DNA of 64,000 nt. Origin: Tanypteryx hageni (lineage: Eukaryota > Arthropoda > Insecta > Odonata > Petaluridae). The notes under the pieces are model-generated. The model searched no databases and was not told the DNA's origin. It saw only the letters and a program-made list of their open reading frames with translations. Each line of letters starts with the position of its first letter. Position 1 is the stretch's first letter. Positions 42,239-54,879 of this stretch are shown here, piece after piece. The translations under genes were made by a program, and so were the position numbers. Where the stretch lies: the NCBI GenBank assembly GCA_028673005.1, contig CM054116.1, positions 129,619,547 through 129,683,546 on the forward strand, given 5' to 3'.

Positions 42239-43400
42239 AAATTTGCTTTAAGACCTTGGTCATAGCGTTTCTTTGTCTTGGAGATCTTTTGATAATGAAT
42301 TTTTGGGGCTTTTATATATTACTGCTGCAAAAAAAGATAATCATGTTGATACTAACGATATTCGGTGAAGTGCACATAATGGAAAAAAATTCATTTTGCA
42401 TCATTACCAATTTTGCGCTACTTGTGTGTGCAGTACAAGATATGAACGTTTTTAATAAAAACATCGGTACTTGTTGTTAAAAACATTTATTGATACTAAA
42501 TCTGCATACGAATCCTGAAAATTCACCCTTGTGTAGTAGTAACGTGATTTTTTAGAAATGTAATATTTAAGGAGTAAAAAGTATTTTAAAGACAAAACAC
42601 TAATCGGTTGTCAATTATTTTATTATGGCAAAATTTTCCTTGCAAAGAATATGTACACAATTCCAAAATAAAAAATATGCCACAAATAAAATATTACAAC
42701 ACAGGACTTGGATGTTTAACCTTTTTGCTTTGATAATGCATGTAGTCTTGTAGTGCAGCTTCATATGGTATTTCTGAAAGCACAGGTCTATGTAGAGTAA
42801 AAAATTAGACTGCTGATACACTCTGTGATTATTTTCTTTTCTGCAGCACACAACACCAAAATTTGTTTCACTTTACAGGATAATTTGCAGAATTTCAGAT
42901 GTCTAGTCATGCCAAACTGCTTTTGCGCAAAATGAAAGTGGAGAGAAAAACTCCATTTCAAAAATTGAGAAATGCTGCATAGAAAATAATTTTCTATAAG
43001 TAGAACTGATAAATGAATACAATTTATGAATCCTGTTATATAAGTAAAGAAAAATCACTTCAAAGGGATATTTTCCCCCCAATATTTTTTTATCTGTTGC
43101 CAGAATTTCTACAGAGCCATGTTAAAGTTGGTCATCTTTTAATATGAATTTGTTGACATAATGTAAATAAGAATTCTCGTATGGCAAACCACCTCAATTT
43201 GCCTTAAGAGTTGTAAATGAAATCTCTTTGTAGAAGTAAAGATAAGTCGGGCAAAATGAATGGGAGCTACTATGATCCCACAAGGAACTTCTTGGCTAAC
43301 AGCAAATACAGACTATGATAGTAAAGGGACCAGTCAGCTGTTAAAGGCATGTGAAGGAAGACATTCTTTTTATTAATTTACAATGCCTTTTGTAGGAGAT

Positions 43401-43501
43401 TTATGGAACAAATTCTTTTTCCATCATTTTCTCAGCTTGCAATTTGGAAATTCTTTCTAAAGATTTCTGTGCTGCTTGGTGTATTTTTGGATCAAGTTTA
43501 T
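43401..43501 (-). pseudogene. Inverted copy of TRIP4 exon 12
   Basis: Reverse-complement copy of 29,898-29,998 with the same open frame, acceptor and stop codon. It has no upstream exons 1-10, so it cannot make TRIP4 on its own. The arm around it is almost unmutated, so splice sites remain intact. Confidence 0.93.
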
Positions 43502-43927
43502 CTGAAATGATAAAATAGGAGAAAAATATGAAATGGCACTTTGTAGCATTTGATTTAACCAAACTTATAATCTGTAATAGATAAATCTGGATCAAAAATT
43601 CTCATTCTTAAATTATTAACAATCAGTATGATGCTCCAATGACATAATGCATGAATTAATACTAAATAAATACAGTTCAAAGATATTAATTTTTTGTAAT
43701 AGTTATATGTACAACTTATTTATGCCAAAGCTCTTACTAAACCAGGTATAGTTAATAACCATGCCTACATTCTTAAAAATTGGCAATGGTCTCAATCACA
43801 GAGTATAGTCTAAAGAACCCATAAGCTGAAAAACCACTTTCATTATAATGTACCTGAAGTAAAAGTTTAATTGAGCATTAATTTGCATTATTTGTATTTC
43901 TAATGAGCAAGTTATCTTTGTACTTAC

Positions 43928-44122
43928 AAATTTTATGCTTCCCTTGAATAGGAAAATATATGGGCAAATGGTGAGGGTTGTCGCATATTAACACATAAGG
44001 ACTTTCACTCCTTCCTTCTGGATATTTCAACCTATAATCCTCCTGAGATAAACAATCAAGCACATCTACATATCCCAATAAACAACTGGTTGGATATTGT
44101 GATGGAAACTTGATGTTTACAT
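43928..44122 (-). pseudogene. Inverted copy of TRIP4 exon 11
   Basis: Reverse-complement copy of 29,277-29,471, predicting the same residues, with acceptor and donor preserved. The orphan exon lies on the strand opposite to TRIP4 within the window. Confidence 0.93.
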
Positions 44123-44223
44123 CTGTCACAGAAGAGATAGTATCACATAAATAATAGGTAATATTTTTTAATTTATGAAATATATATATTTTCAAGGTCT
44201 AAATGCCTGAAGACTAAAATATA

Positions 44224-46532
44224 CAAAGGCAGTCCTTGATTAATGTCAGTAATGCATTCCTGAAAAACGTTGTTAATCAAAACAGATTTTCCCATATACA
44301 CAATGTTGTGCATAGGGATTATGTTCTCAGATAACCAATAATAAATTCGTTTAATGGACAAAACATATGTTATGTAATTTACCTTAATAGATCCTTTACT
44401 TGCACCTCTGGGCTTTTAAATTTGAATGTTGATGACATTTATGAGATGAAGAGTCTAAAGATAAAACTTGGGAACATGTATTTTCAGAAATTTGAGAGGA
44501 GTTTCCTGGAGTTTTTTTGTGAAGAACTGGTTCAGGGATACTTGGACGGATGTTTTCTTATTCTCATCATAAATTCCCTTGTAGCAGCTGGTATTCTCCC
44601 ATATTTTTCTTATTACTGCAGAACTTCATTACCTGTTAGGTTCATTTTCATCCAGAATGGCCATTCCAAAATCAAAATATTGAAGAGCCTCTACAAGTAT
44701 CTTGTCTGTTTAGACCCTGGGTGGATGTGTCCCAATATTAGCTTCTTAATGAGCATCCAATTTAATTAGGTCTTCATTTGACAGTTCCTTATCATGGGAG
44801 GCAAGCAGCTCCTCAACATCCTTTGCCTCAAGATCATTAAATACAATATTTTTTCCCATATCAACAATTGAGTCTTGTATGTCACTTAGTCTCCTTGAAG
44901 CACAATCTGGCCAAATCCTTCTCCACACACCAATCACAGTGGATTCATTCCATGAACCAGAAATGATGTTGATAGCATTTCTGATATTCAAGTCATGCCA
45001 GAATTCCTTCAGCATGAAAGCACCTTCACCATCTGTTTGTTGCCTTAAGAGCTTCAGCAAAGGTGCTGCATAAGTTGGTATTGAAGATTGCTATTACACT
45101 CTGATCCATGGGTTGTAATAAAGAAGTCAAGTTTGGTGGAAGGAAAATCACCTTCACATTTTTAAGCATTCTTTACCAGCAAAGCAGTAGTAACGGAACA
45201 CCTTATGGGCATGTTTGATCTCCGAAGCAACTGGGCTGATTTTAATAAAATTAACTACAGTAGTCCCTTGCAGAATGCAGTTTCGAGTACCCATGGTTAT
45301 AAAAATGTATACCATCTTGCCAACTGCGGTATGAGCTTTTGAGTATCCACGTCCTCAGGCACATAGTTTTTTGCTTAAATTATTTTTCTTAAATCTAAAT
45401 AATCTTGATGTGTTTTAACAGAAGAACATCTACACTTACTATGCCCTCACCCTCAGGCACTACCACCACATGAGGGTCATGCCGACATCCTGCTAACTCC
45501 TATCCAACACCATCATTGCTCTCATCGTCACCATGAAAGTTTAGCGCAACTGGTTGTTTATTTTTTATACATGATTTAATGTGCCAGTAAATTGCTAAAT
45601 TCATAGTTAATGGGTTAAATGGGAAGCAGCACCTTTATTTTTTATCATCAAGAACATCTGCCATCCTTCACTTTTTCTCCCTAGGATATTGGTAGCAGGC
45701 TAGGCAGCTTGATTAGGGGGAGTGTGGGCCCAGGCAGCTGTTGTGACAAATTTATTTTTTTATGAGATGTTTTTAATTTTTGTTGTATTATTAAACACTA
45801 GCATAATTGCCCAGGCTTTGCCCTGGGTTTAGAGTTTATAATTTTTCATGCACATATCACTCGGTAATATTTTAATCCAAACTCAAGGTACTCAATATTC
45901 CCCTTTAATTGGTATGAACAAATTAAATATAGACTCAAATTTGATACCTCCCTCTCCCCCAAGAAATCAAAGTTCTGACACTGAGGTGCATATCCTGAAC
46001 GTCTCTTTAGTTTGCATACCAAATTTTACATCTCTAAGTTTCTTGGTTCAACACTGATATTGGTGGAGGATTCATCAAAATCGGTCAATTGGTTGCTGAG
46101 ATATCTTCAAACAGTGCTTTTTGTCAAATTCGCTGTAGTATAATTGAATATTAATCTATTTACTTTGAAATCAGAAAATTATTTCTCCTTATATTGTGGT
46201 AGCTCTGCTTTTTAGATCCATTCTAAACATGTTCATTTCATTTTGCCATTCTATACCTGCCCTACAAACAAAATTTCTTATTGAAATTGGTTCAGCTAAA
46301 CCTTCAAAATTCATAGTTACAGAAAAATTCTAACCTTGATATTGAAGTAGCTCCATTTAGTCAACCTGGTTGAAATATACCATTTGGGTTATTTATTTAT
46401 ATGAAGATTATATATACCATAATGGGTTAAAATCCATGCAGACAGCTCTCTAGAAATATGTGTAAATGAAATATTATTTTACCTCTTAAGCTCTGCTTTA
46501 AAAGTCTTGATTTCATTATGGTATTTTGTAAA

Positions 46533-46576
<44 letters not shown>

Positions 46577-49500
46577 TAGTTGACATCCGTTGAGCCAATT
46601 CCTTCCAAATCCATAGTTACTGAAAGTTTAATTTGTAATTGTGGCACCCGTTTAGTTGATCCAGTCCAAATATGCTATTACGGTTTTAATTATGTGTACA
46701 TAATAAATATAATTTGGTTAAAATTGATGCAGACAGTTCAACACAAATACTTGTAAAAAGAAAATTTTTATTACTTTTATTATGACAGTCCTGCTTTGTA
46801 TATCTATCTTAAAAATCTTAATTTTGTTTTTTTTTAATGTTGCACAGCTCCTTCATACAAAATTTTGTTTCGGATCGGTTCGGCCAATTCCTTCCAAATT
46901 CATAATTACCAAAAAGTGTAACTTTGCAATAATGTCACCCCTACTTAGTTAATCAGGTCAAAATATGTCATTTTGGTCATGAATTTATGTGAAGATTCTA
47001 TGTACCTACCAAAGTTGGTTGAAATCAGTTAAGCCAGTTCTACCCTGATACCTGCATATGTGCAGATGGACATCGCCGAAATTTGGCCCGACCATTCCAC
47101 GGGGACCCCTCGAAATCATGAAATTTGGATCGGCCCTTACATTACGATCCTTGACCCCATAGACCGATTTTTATCCATTTTAGGCTCGAAAATGTCTCAT
47201 CACAACATTGATATTGGTGGAGAATTCATCAAAATCAGTCAATTGGTTGCTGAGATATCTTAAAAAAACCGACATTTGGACCAACAATGGAGATCCTCAT
47301 AGGCCGATTTGAATTATTTTTGGCACTGCAACTCTCTGGATCAACCTGAAGCTGCCGCCACATTTTGAAGCTCCTGTTTATTATCTGAAGAGTTATGACT
47401 GCCACAGACAGACAGCTTCTTTTATTATTATAGATTTATGGGAGGTAAAGATGTTCCTTTTTAATCTTGGGCGCTTTCTACACCTTCCTCTACACTAGCC
47501 TTGGAAACAGGTTCTCCTAATCCCCTATTTCCTATATGCCCTGGGTTTTCCAACTGTGGTTTTGCCAACCGTGGTGTTTTCCAGGAACATAACCCCCATG
47601 GTTGGTGAAGGACTACTGTATTAGTGATCCTTATTAAGATTTATTGGAAAGGTATGATTTTGGAGTGCATCCATCAATTAGAACTTCCACATTATATAAA
47701 CACTAAAATAAACTTACTCATATCTCGTTAAATGGCATCCATCAAGCAACAATGAAATACCACATTTTTCTCTCCCTAGCTCTTATATGATCTGTGAGGT
47801 GTAGATCAAAAAAGTTATTTGGATTGATTGATTGGATTGACATTTACCATAAAAAGTCTGCAAAACTATATAATTACGACTTATAGTTTTGGAGATAAAA
47901 ATTCAAGAAAATTCCAAGCATTACATCACATATATTGTTTACATCGGTCGATACGATGATTCTATCAGTAAACAACAATTACAAATCCATATGTTTCTCT
48001 TTAATGCTCTTATATGATCTGTGAGGTATAAATTTAAAAATTAATTCAAATAGAGGACAACATTTGCCACAAAAAAGTCAGTAAGACAATATGACTTATA
48101 GTTTTGGATAAAAAACTGAAGAACCACCCAAATTCTTGATACTATTTTATACAGCTTTCCATCAAAAAAATGCCTTTGAAATCTCTGCATATTCCATTTT
48201 TGTAATATGCTTTTCCTTCTTGTCTGACAAGTCATCAAGGGTTGTGGGATGTCCTGGAACACTGTCAAGGACAAGCAATGTCCTTTTTGCCAGATTATTC
48301 TGAGTGCAATAATGTTTAACAGCTGGGCAAAAATAATTTGTAAACCAGCTTTCAAAAATTGTCTTGGTTATCCAGGAGTTCTTGTTTGCCCTCCATATGA
48401 ACAATGTGTAGAGAGCCCTTTCAAAGCCCTTGGGTTTTCAGAATTATAATCTACCAAAAGCTTCAGCTTTAACCTTTAAACGCCGAATGCGCCCATATGG
48501 GCACAAAAAATACAATTTCATAATATTTGATGTTTCTTACCCCTACAAAACAGAAGTATGCAATTCTTTATTATTTTTACAATAAATTGCTTTTTATTTG
48601 AACATTTTAGTACCAATAATTCATGAGATACGTAATTTTTCCATAAAATGAACAAAAATTCTCCAAAATAAATGTAGCATTTAACCCTTAAACTGCACAA
48701 TATATACAAAAGTCTGCCTACTGCTATGCGCAAAAAATTTAAGTTCATATTTTAAAAAAAATTTCCCCCAAATGCTTAATAGTAACATATAAATAGGGAA
48801 AATACATTAAAAAATCAATTATTATAAAAATATTCTCTTAGATATGCCATTTATTTGTCCTCGTCTATAATATGTAATTGTATATTCAACTAAATTTAAA
48901 ATTTATCAAAATAAAGCAAAGAAAAATTAAAATAAATGTTAAGGAATATAAAATAATTAAATAAATTCAAAATATAACTATAAGACTAGTTTTAAAAAAA
49001 AAACTGATAATTAAGACAAAATTCATGAGACTTTACATCTACCCAGAGTTGCATGCAGGAGTGGGGCAAAAGCGACTCCATTTCAATGCACTGTGCTGCG
49101 TATTTATTTGTTCCGGTAACTATCTAGTTCACCAAATTCATATTGCAGAATGCCTCAAAGTAGTCTAGTATATTGTCATAATCAGGAATCACAAAATCAT
49201 CAGTAATACCAAAATTACTGCTATCAAACTGCAGTTGACTTGGTGCGAAGTCTCTTCCGTTTGTCCATGAAAATACGACATTTGAATCTCCCACTATTAC
49301 TTCTTCTTCCTATGCATAGTCATCCTCACTAGTGTGTTCCCCCTCAGAACCCGAAAAGAAAATATTCTCTTCCTTACTAAGCTCCTTGAGAGCGGAAAGT
49401 GTACCTTTTTCTCTGATGGCTGGTCCGTGACGTCAACACAGTCCCTACTTCAGACATGGCTGGACCGCAAATAAAATAAAATATGGGGGAGAAAAGACTA

Positions 49501-49916
49501 CTCATGCTTCAGAAGGTACCTAGGGACCACTCTAGGAAGGTTGAAGTAATCATCAATTCAAACAATGGCAGGAAAGAAGCAATCGTATATATACGATGGG
49601 AGCAGTCTACTACGCTGATCGTTTACATATGATGGGAGCAGTTTAAGGGTTAAAGGTTAAATTCCCTGCAGCATTATCCCCAAGTAGCAATTCTTTAATA
49701 GGTTTACAGCCTGACATACCCCTCTCCTCTCTGAAAATAAATGTTCTTTCTGGCATTTTTCCAATACTGCAGCTTCAACAAAATTGAATACTTGCCAAGC
49801 CAAATAATTTTCCTTTTCAATAACTGCTTGAAAAAGAATCGGGAAATGCTTTAGCTGCATCTACACTTGCACTTGTAGCTTCTCCACTAAATTTAACATT
49901 ATGCAATCCTGCCCTT
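44224..49916 (-). mobile_element. Inverted copy of the nested Tigger complex, 5' truncated
   Basis: The Tigger end CAAAGGCAG starts at 44,224. The C-terminal transposase piece is at 44,746-45,156, the CAGTAGTCC MITE at 45,258-47,618, the Helitron at 45,798-47,434 and the middle transposase piece at 48,162-48,470. The TTAA MITE with its piggyBac derivative is at about 48,473-49,656, and the first transposase piece is at 49,661-49,916. The Tigger 5' end and the 2.2-kb TIR element are absent. Confidence 0.9.
45798..47434. mobile_element. Inverted copy of the Helitron
   Basis: Same ends as the arm-1 Helitron (CTAG at 45,798-45,801 as complement, TC at 47,433-47,434 as complement). It is 1,637 bp against 1,628 bp in arm 1; the longer (TA)n run at about 46,540-46,570 accounts for most of the difference. 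Confidence 0.88.
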
Positions 49917-51163
49917 GGAACTATCGACTTATTACCATTTTATTTTATAAGTAATGTTAGATCATCTAAGAATGTGGCCTTATCAATATTGTTTGATTCC
50001 AATTTTTTATTTACTTGCTGAATCTCAGAAACAATGGGCTGTAAAAATAATTAATAATCCAAGTTCTTTTCATCTGAATACATTTTATAGGTACAGAATT
50101 TCAGCAGTATAGCATTTTTCAGTGTTTCTCATAATCTGAAAATGAGTTTTTAATTCAAGCCATTGGGTAAGAATTTTTTAAATTGCTGGCTCAATAGACA
50201 ACCATCTAGTTTTACAATCATTATGAATTTTCAAAGGCTTTTCCCCATCATCTATTGCTTCATATAAGTTTGTGTAAGATAGCTGCCTTGATGATGATAT
50301 AGAAAACCATTTGTATGTTTCTGCTATTAAAAGTTCTATATTTCTGGAAAGAAATTCAGAAGAAGCATGTGAAACTGCTAACTGAAGTGAGTGGCACACA
50401 CATATAAATAAAATAACTGACGGAATTTCTGCTTTAAGCATTTCATATACACCATTCTTAACTCCAACCATGACTAGCATTATCTGTTCCAATTGCAATA
50501 AGTTATTTTGTATAGTTTTTCACTCATTAATTCCATTTTTATAGCTTGCACAATGCTACTAGCATCACATTTCTCCATTTCTACTAGATTAAGATATGTA
50601 GAAACAACTTTATTATGTTTCTTTCTGTCGTATATAATAACAATTCCAAGCATTTTTATGACAGTTATGTCATTTGATTCATCTAACAATAAACTGAACT
50701 TGCCATGTCCAATATCATTAATTAAATCATTCACAAAGTGAACACTCAAGACATTTTTAATAACTTCGGAGCATTTTGTGCGATGCATTTTTAATTCTGA
50801 AGTAATCCTAGTGTCAGTAATTGTGTTTTTACATATATCAACTAAATTATCACAATTCATCAAAGCACAATGACAATTCATAAACATTGCAATATTTGCT
50901 TCAAGACTAGCAGTTTGATTGCATTTACTCTTACAAAATTGAGTCAATGGTGTGGCTTTAAAAGGCATGGCACTCGTATGTTTTTTACATTTTACATGCT
51001 GTATCAAATCTGTATACTTGACATTAATGCCACATTTACAAAACTTACAATGTGCTTTGCTAGAATCACAGTCTACTTCATTCAACCATTTCTGAAAATA
51101 TTTATCTTGAAGCCCCCACTTTTCAAAATTTCTGCTTATATTTTTTCTTCTTTGGCATTGTGA
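49917..51163 (-). pseudogene. BED-finger hAT transposase, partial
   Basis: The reading runs leftward from an ATG at about 51,163. After one early frameshift it reads CKFCKCGINVKYTDLIQHVK and KKH, a BED-type C-C-H-H finger, then FSLLLDESNDITVIKMLGIV (the hAT first catalytic Asp). After a shift near 50,490 it reads ICVCHSLQLAVSHASSEFLS, and then degraded sequence to the break at 49,917. The dimerisation domain is missing because the Tigger copy of arm 2 starts there. Confidence 0.85.
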
Positions 51164-51170
51164 GGGATTA

Positions 51171-51715
51171 AATAAAATCTTTGAAATAAATCCCTAGGGT
51201 AACAATTGCTCCAATTCCTTAGGGCATAATTAAAAAATGACCATAAATTTTTTTTTGTTTCCTACTATCAATTTATACCTCAAATAACCCCAAAAGCGCA
51301 ATGATTTGTGCAATTAAGTTTTAGTAATACTTATACAGGGTGGTTGATATATCGACCACCGGTCCATTACGGCCACCTAAGCCAGTACCACAGTGGTGTA
51401 TCTCAACAGAACGGTGGTCGATATTTCGACCACTTACTAGAAATTATGTGCTCAAATTCCTGGGTTACTTTTATCTTGTAGGAATGAAAAAAATACCATA
51501 ATACATGGAAACACTTATTGCAAAATGAAATAAAATTACGTCAATTAAAAAAAAATAATTACATATTTATCACACTATATTTAATTTAATTAATAAACGA
51601 TTACAATAAGGTATTTTAAAATCAATTTAAATTAACAAATATTTTGGCATAACTGTAATAACTATTACAATTTTTAAATTTATTTTTATATAGCTTACAA
51701 TAAACAATAGACATT
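51171..51715. other. piggyBac 3' flank with inverted GGTGGTCGATAT words
   Basis: At 51,340-51,442 the words ggtggttgatatatcgacca and ggtggtcgatatttcgacca form two near-palindromes. They probably belong to the end of the adjacent piggyBac. The terminal TTAA could not be assigned. The rest is AT-rich and featureless. Confidence 0.45.
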
Positions 51716-53639
51716 TTATGAATGGAATGGAACAAAACATTCCAAACAAAGAGCAACTTTGCATTTTGCGCAGATCATTTGTGATCTTTTTGGTGCTTCT
51801 TTGGTGCTGCAATAGGCACACCTCCTACTTTTGCCTTTTATAGGCAAATGTTCACCAACATTTAATAAACGTTGAGCGTTTGAGATAGATGTGTTTCTCG
51901 CTCGAGTATCCCTTTTTCGGGATTTTCCAAACACCGTTGGAGAAATACCCGGCTTTCTTCTGGAACAAAAATCTCCAATAAGTTCAGTAGCTAACTGAGA
52001 TCTGAACTCGAGGTGCGTCAATGGCTTGTGCTTCGGTTTCACTTGAGTAAAAGTGGTATTGTACAAAATGTAGGAATTTACTATGGAAGCATCTACATAA
52101 TAATAAAAAAGTTTAAGCCACCATCTGTGGCTTTTCCAGGCAATGGTGTAGCTGGCCATAAGTTGATCAAACATATCGACACCACCCATGTTTTTGTTAT
52201 ACGAAGCAATTGCTTCTGGACATTGAATTTTATTTTTTTTGCCATCAATTTCAGTGCGAGTTACCTCGGTAGTTTTACCAGGGTTATGCATGGTAGAAAT
52301 TAGTGAAACTGCCTTGGTACCCCTATCCTTCCATTTCACAATTGAAATATCCCCCGCTTGGGCAAAATCATACTCCCTTTTTTAACACCCTATCATTTTT
52401 TAATTTCTCTGTAGGAAAGCCTTTCCTGTTGGCCCTAATAGTGCCACAAGAAAAGGTTCCCCTTTCCAAAAGAGATGCTACCAAATTCACCGAAGAAAAG
52501 AAATTGTCAAAAAAAATCCCATACCCTTTTCCCTGAAAACCCTCCACCAATTCATTCACGACTCTTTCCCCTAATGGTAGACCTGAATCCTGCCCCTCTT
52601 TTTTCCGGTATAAATATTTAGACCTAATGCATATCCGGTCTTACTGCAGCACAATGCCCAAATTTTAAATCCCCGTTTTATTGGCTTCAATGGCATATAT
52701 TGTTTTATGGCCGACCTTCCCTTGAATTTTACCATTGACTCATCTACAGCCAGCCATCTTGAGGGGTGATACATTTCTGTAAATTTCTCATTCAAATGTG
52801 AAACGAGAGGGGCAACTTTATACAGTTTATCAAACCCTGGTTCATTTCTTTTCGGCATTTTGCAGTTATCATTCAAATGAATGTATCTTAAAATTTTAAG
52901 AAATCTTTTAATAGGCATGATTTCACTGATCCGGCGTACATGAAAATTTGAGTCCTGGGACCAATAAAGACGGAGACTTGGGAGGGTGTGAAATCCCATA
53001 ATAATCATGATGCCCAAAAAGGCAAGAAACTCTTCGGTGAGCAAATTTAAATTTTTTTTGTTCTGCTCTGCATATTTATTGGACTCATTTACAATGAGAT
53101 CCAATAGATCATTTGTAAAAAACAAATTAAAAATGTCTACAAAATATCCTATATTCACTTCCGCATTTCTGGAAAGACCAAACGGTTCCTTGAATTTTTT
53201 AAATTTTTTCGATTCAATGCCTTTTTTTGACCAAGAAAGATTTGTAGGGCCTGCTGGTCTTTTCATGCCACTGGGGCCAGGTATGGGGGAAGCGATGGGT
53301 CCAGGCATAGGGGAAGCGATGGGTCCAGGCATAGAGGAAGCGACGGGGTCCAGGTATAGGAGAAGAGACGAGGCCATGCGCGAAGGAAGGGCCAGGTATA
53401 GGGGAAGAGACCCTTTCTGAAGGGTCTTCTGAAACCTGGGTAAAAAGACAGGGCGAAACCATTGCCGATGAACGAAGGCTCCTAGGAGAGACTGAAGAGC
53501 TAGTGGCAGTGTTATCTTCCGCATCGGAATCTCCCTCATGGTCGGAATCCTCTGCCTTATCTTCACTTATGTCGAGGATTCGGTGAAGTTCTTCCACTTC
53601 CTCCTCTTTATCCAGATCGAAATACCACTTTTTCGACAT
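51716..53639 (-). pseudogene. piggyBac transposase, nearly full length, frameshifted
   Basis: Reading from 53,639 leftward: an acidic N-terminus (KKWYFDLDKEEEVEEL), a Pro-Gly-Pro repeat region, and the DDE_Tnp_1_7 domain from about 53,130. Catalytic Asp motifs are preserved: WLAVDESMVKFKGR, GIFFDNFFSS and NMGGVDMFDQ (two Asp). The C-terminal Cys-rich finger is CAYCSTKE...CAKCKVALCLEC. The frame shifts about three times: in the repeat near 53,340, near 52,590, and at a T-run near 52,380. The mutations are few, so loss of function is probably recent. No host gene fusion is apparent. Confidence 0.92.
53270..53410 (-). repeat. Minisatellite coding PGPIASP-type repeats
   Basis: About five imperfect units of 24-27 bp (ggtccaggcataggggaagc type) lie in the piggyBac N-terminal region. 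In frame they encode MPGPIASP repeats. One unit has an extra G (gacggggtccagg), which creates the frameshift. Confidence 0.75.
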
Positions 53640-54879
53640 CTAAAACATCATATATAGAATAAACATGTTAAGTCACGGATAAAAAAGGTACTTACGTATT
53701 CACGGGGGACCCGAGTAAAAATTTCATCTTTTTATAATTTTTGCAACCAAAACGTATCTAACGCAAGCCAACCCAGCCCAAAAAGTTCCTCTATACTTTA
53801 TTTTTATACTAACCTCAACTGAACGCCCGTGAATGTAATTAATTCCGAATCTCATCACTGTGGGTCCCCCAAAATTTTTTTAACAGTTTAGATTGAAGAG
53901 TGAATTATAACATGCACTAGCCGATTTGCCCGTCAAATATGATGGGTGTAAGTATTAATTTATATAGTGCGAATTTTATCCGAATCAACCGCGCACCCCG
54001 GGACGTCCAACAAAAGTCAACCCCAGGTAGTTCCGCAAAATTCGTAATCTGGCCGCGTAAGACCGTCGCACAATTCGACCCTAAGGAAAAGGGTAAAAAC
54101 TGACCATCCGAAATTATATATATATTATATATGAGGATTAATTATGGGATTCATACATACCTTAATAGGAGAAAAAGAAGACAATAAACGGAATAACGGA
54201 GTGTTAACCGCAATCAGAATATCTTCCAAACGGTATTCTCTCACTAGAAACAAAAATATTACGTTAGCGACAAAAGATTTAATGAATAATGCAATTGGTA
54301 TTGCAAATATGATGTATAAAACGAATGCACTCACCAATATTTGAAGGCAAAAGCTGAAGACTGACGCAGAAAAAATTGATGAACAGCAAAGGATCGTAAC
54401 AGCAACCAGGCGCGCTCAGAACTATGGGTGACTAAGGGGCTCCGAGTGAAACGGTGGTCGCTAAAAAAGCCACTTAGAAGTTTTTAGGCTAGATGGCACC
54501 AGCAAACAGGACCATAGGACTAGTGGATTTTTTTGGAACTATTTGACGGTAAGACGGATATATCGGGACCCACTCTTTATGCCTACGGCTGCCCCAAACT
54601 AAGTGGTGATATTACATGATGCACAAATAGAGTTACCACCCGTTTGGTAATAAAATTATTTGTTCGGTGTTCGTTTCGAACAGAAATGTTTGGTAAAATT
54701 TATTAAACATGTTTTTATCAAACTTCAGCTTAGTACAATTCGAAAAGTTTTTTTTATTGATTGCTGTCATTGAATTGGAATAGATATTTTGCATTTCGAT
54801 TATTAACCGAATCGACTATTTGAATCGATTAACGATGTTGAATCTTTTAAATTCGCACATGCACTTCCCTGTCCTTACT
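53640..54879. other. 5' flank of piggyBac, no gene recognised
   Basis: The stretch probably holds the piggyBac 5' end, but no matching terminal repeat was found. Words such as acggtggtcgc near 54,451 recall the 3' end. A tatatat run lies at about 54,115-54,130. The small open frames here have no recognisable domain. Confidence 0.35.

Larger units (their letters stand above)
42239..49916 (-). repeat. Inverted duplication, arm 2
   Basis: Reverse complement of arm 1 with only a handful of differences noticed by eye, for example near 35,572/42,329, 30,473/42,926, 25,105/48,303, 24,352/49,050 and 24,672/48,738. Its outer end (49,916) breaks inside a Tigger frame and joins a BED-type hAT. Its inner end (42,239) joins the 3' side of the C15orf61 homologue. 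It contains no gypsy element. Confidence 0.93.

Noticed and set aside
43401..44122. A second functional TRIP4 gene on the minus strand
   Set aside because: Only exons 11-12 are present. No exons 1-10 or promoter lie upstream (to the right), and the copied segment ends within transposon sequence.
23492..49916. Assembly artefact as the sole explanation of the inverted repeat
   Set aside because: Not excluded, but a simple head-to-head haplotype join would not give a 6.6-kb unique spacer with a gene or a copy ending sharply inside a different transposon. Kept as a finding with a test.
54125..54344. Paired small frames on both strands
   Set aside because: No domain, and mirror open frames of similar length suggest low-complexity chance. 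They lie in piggyBac flank.
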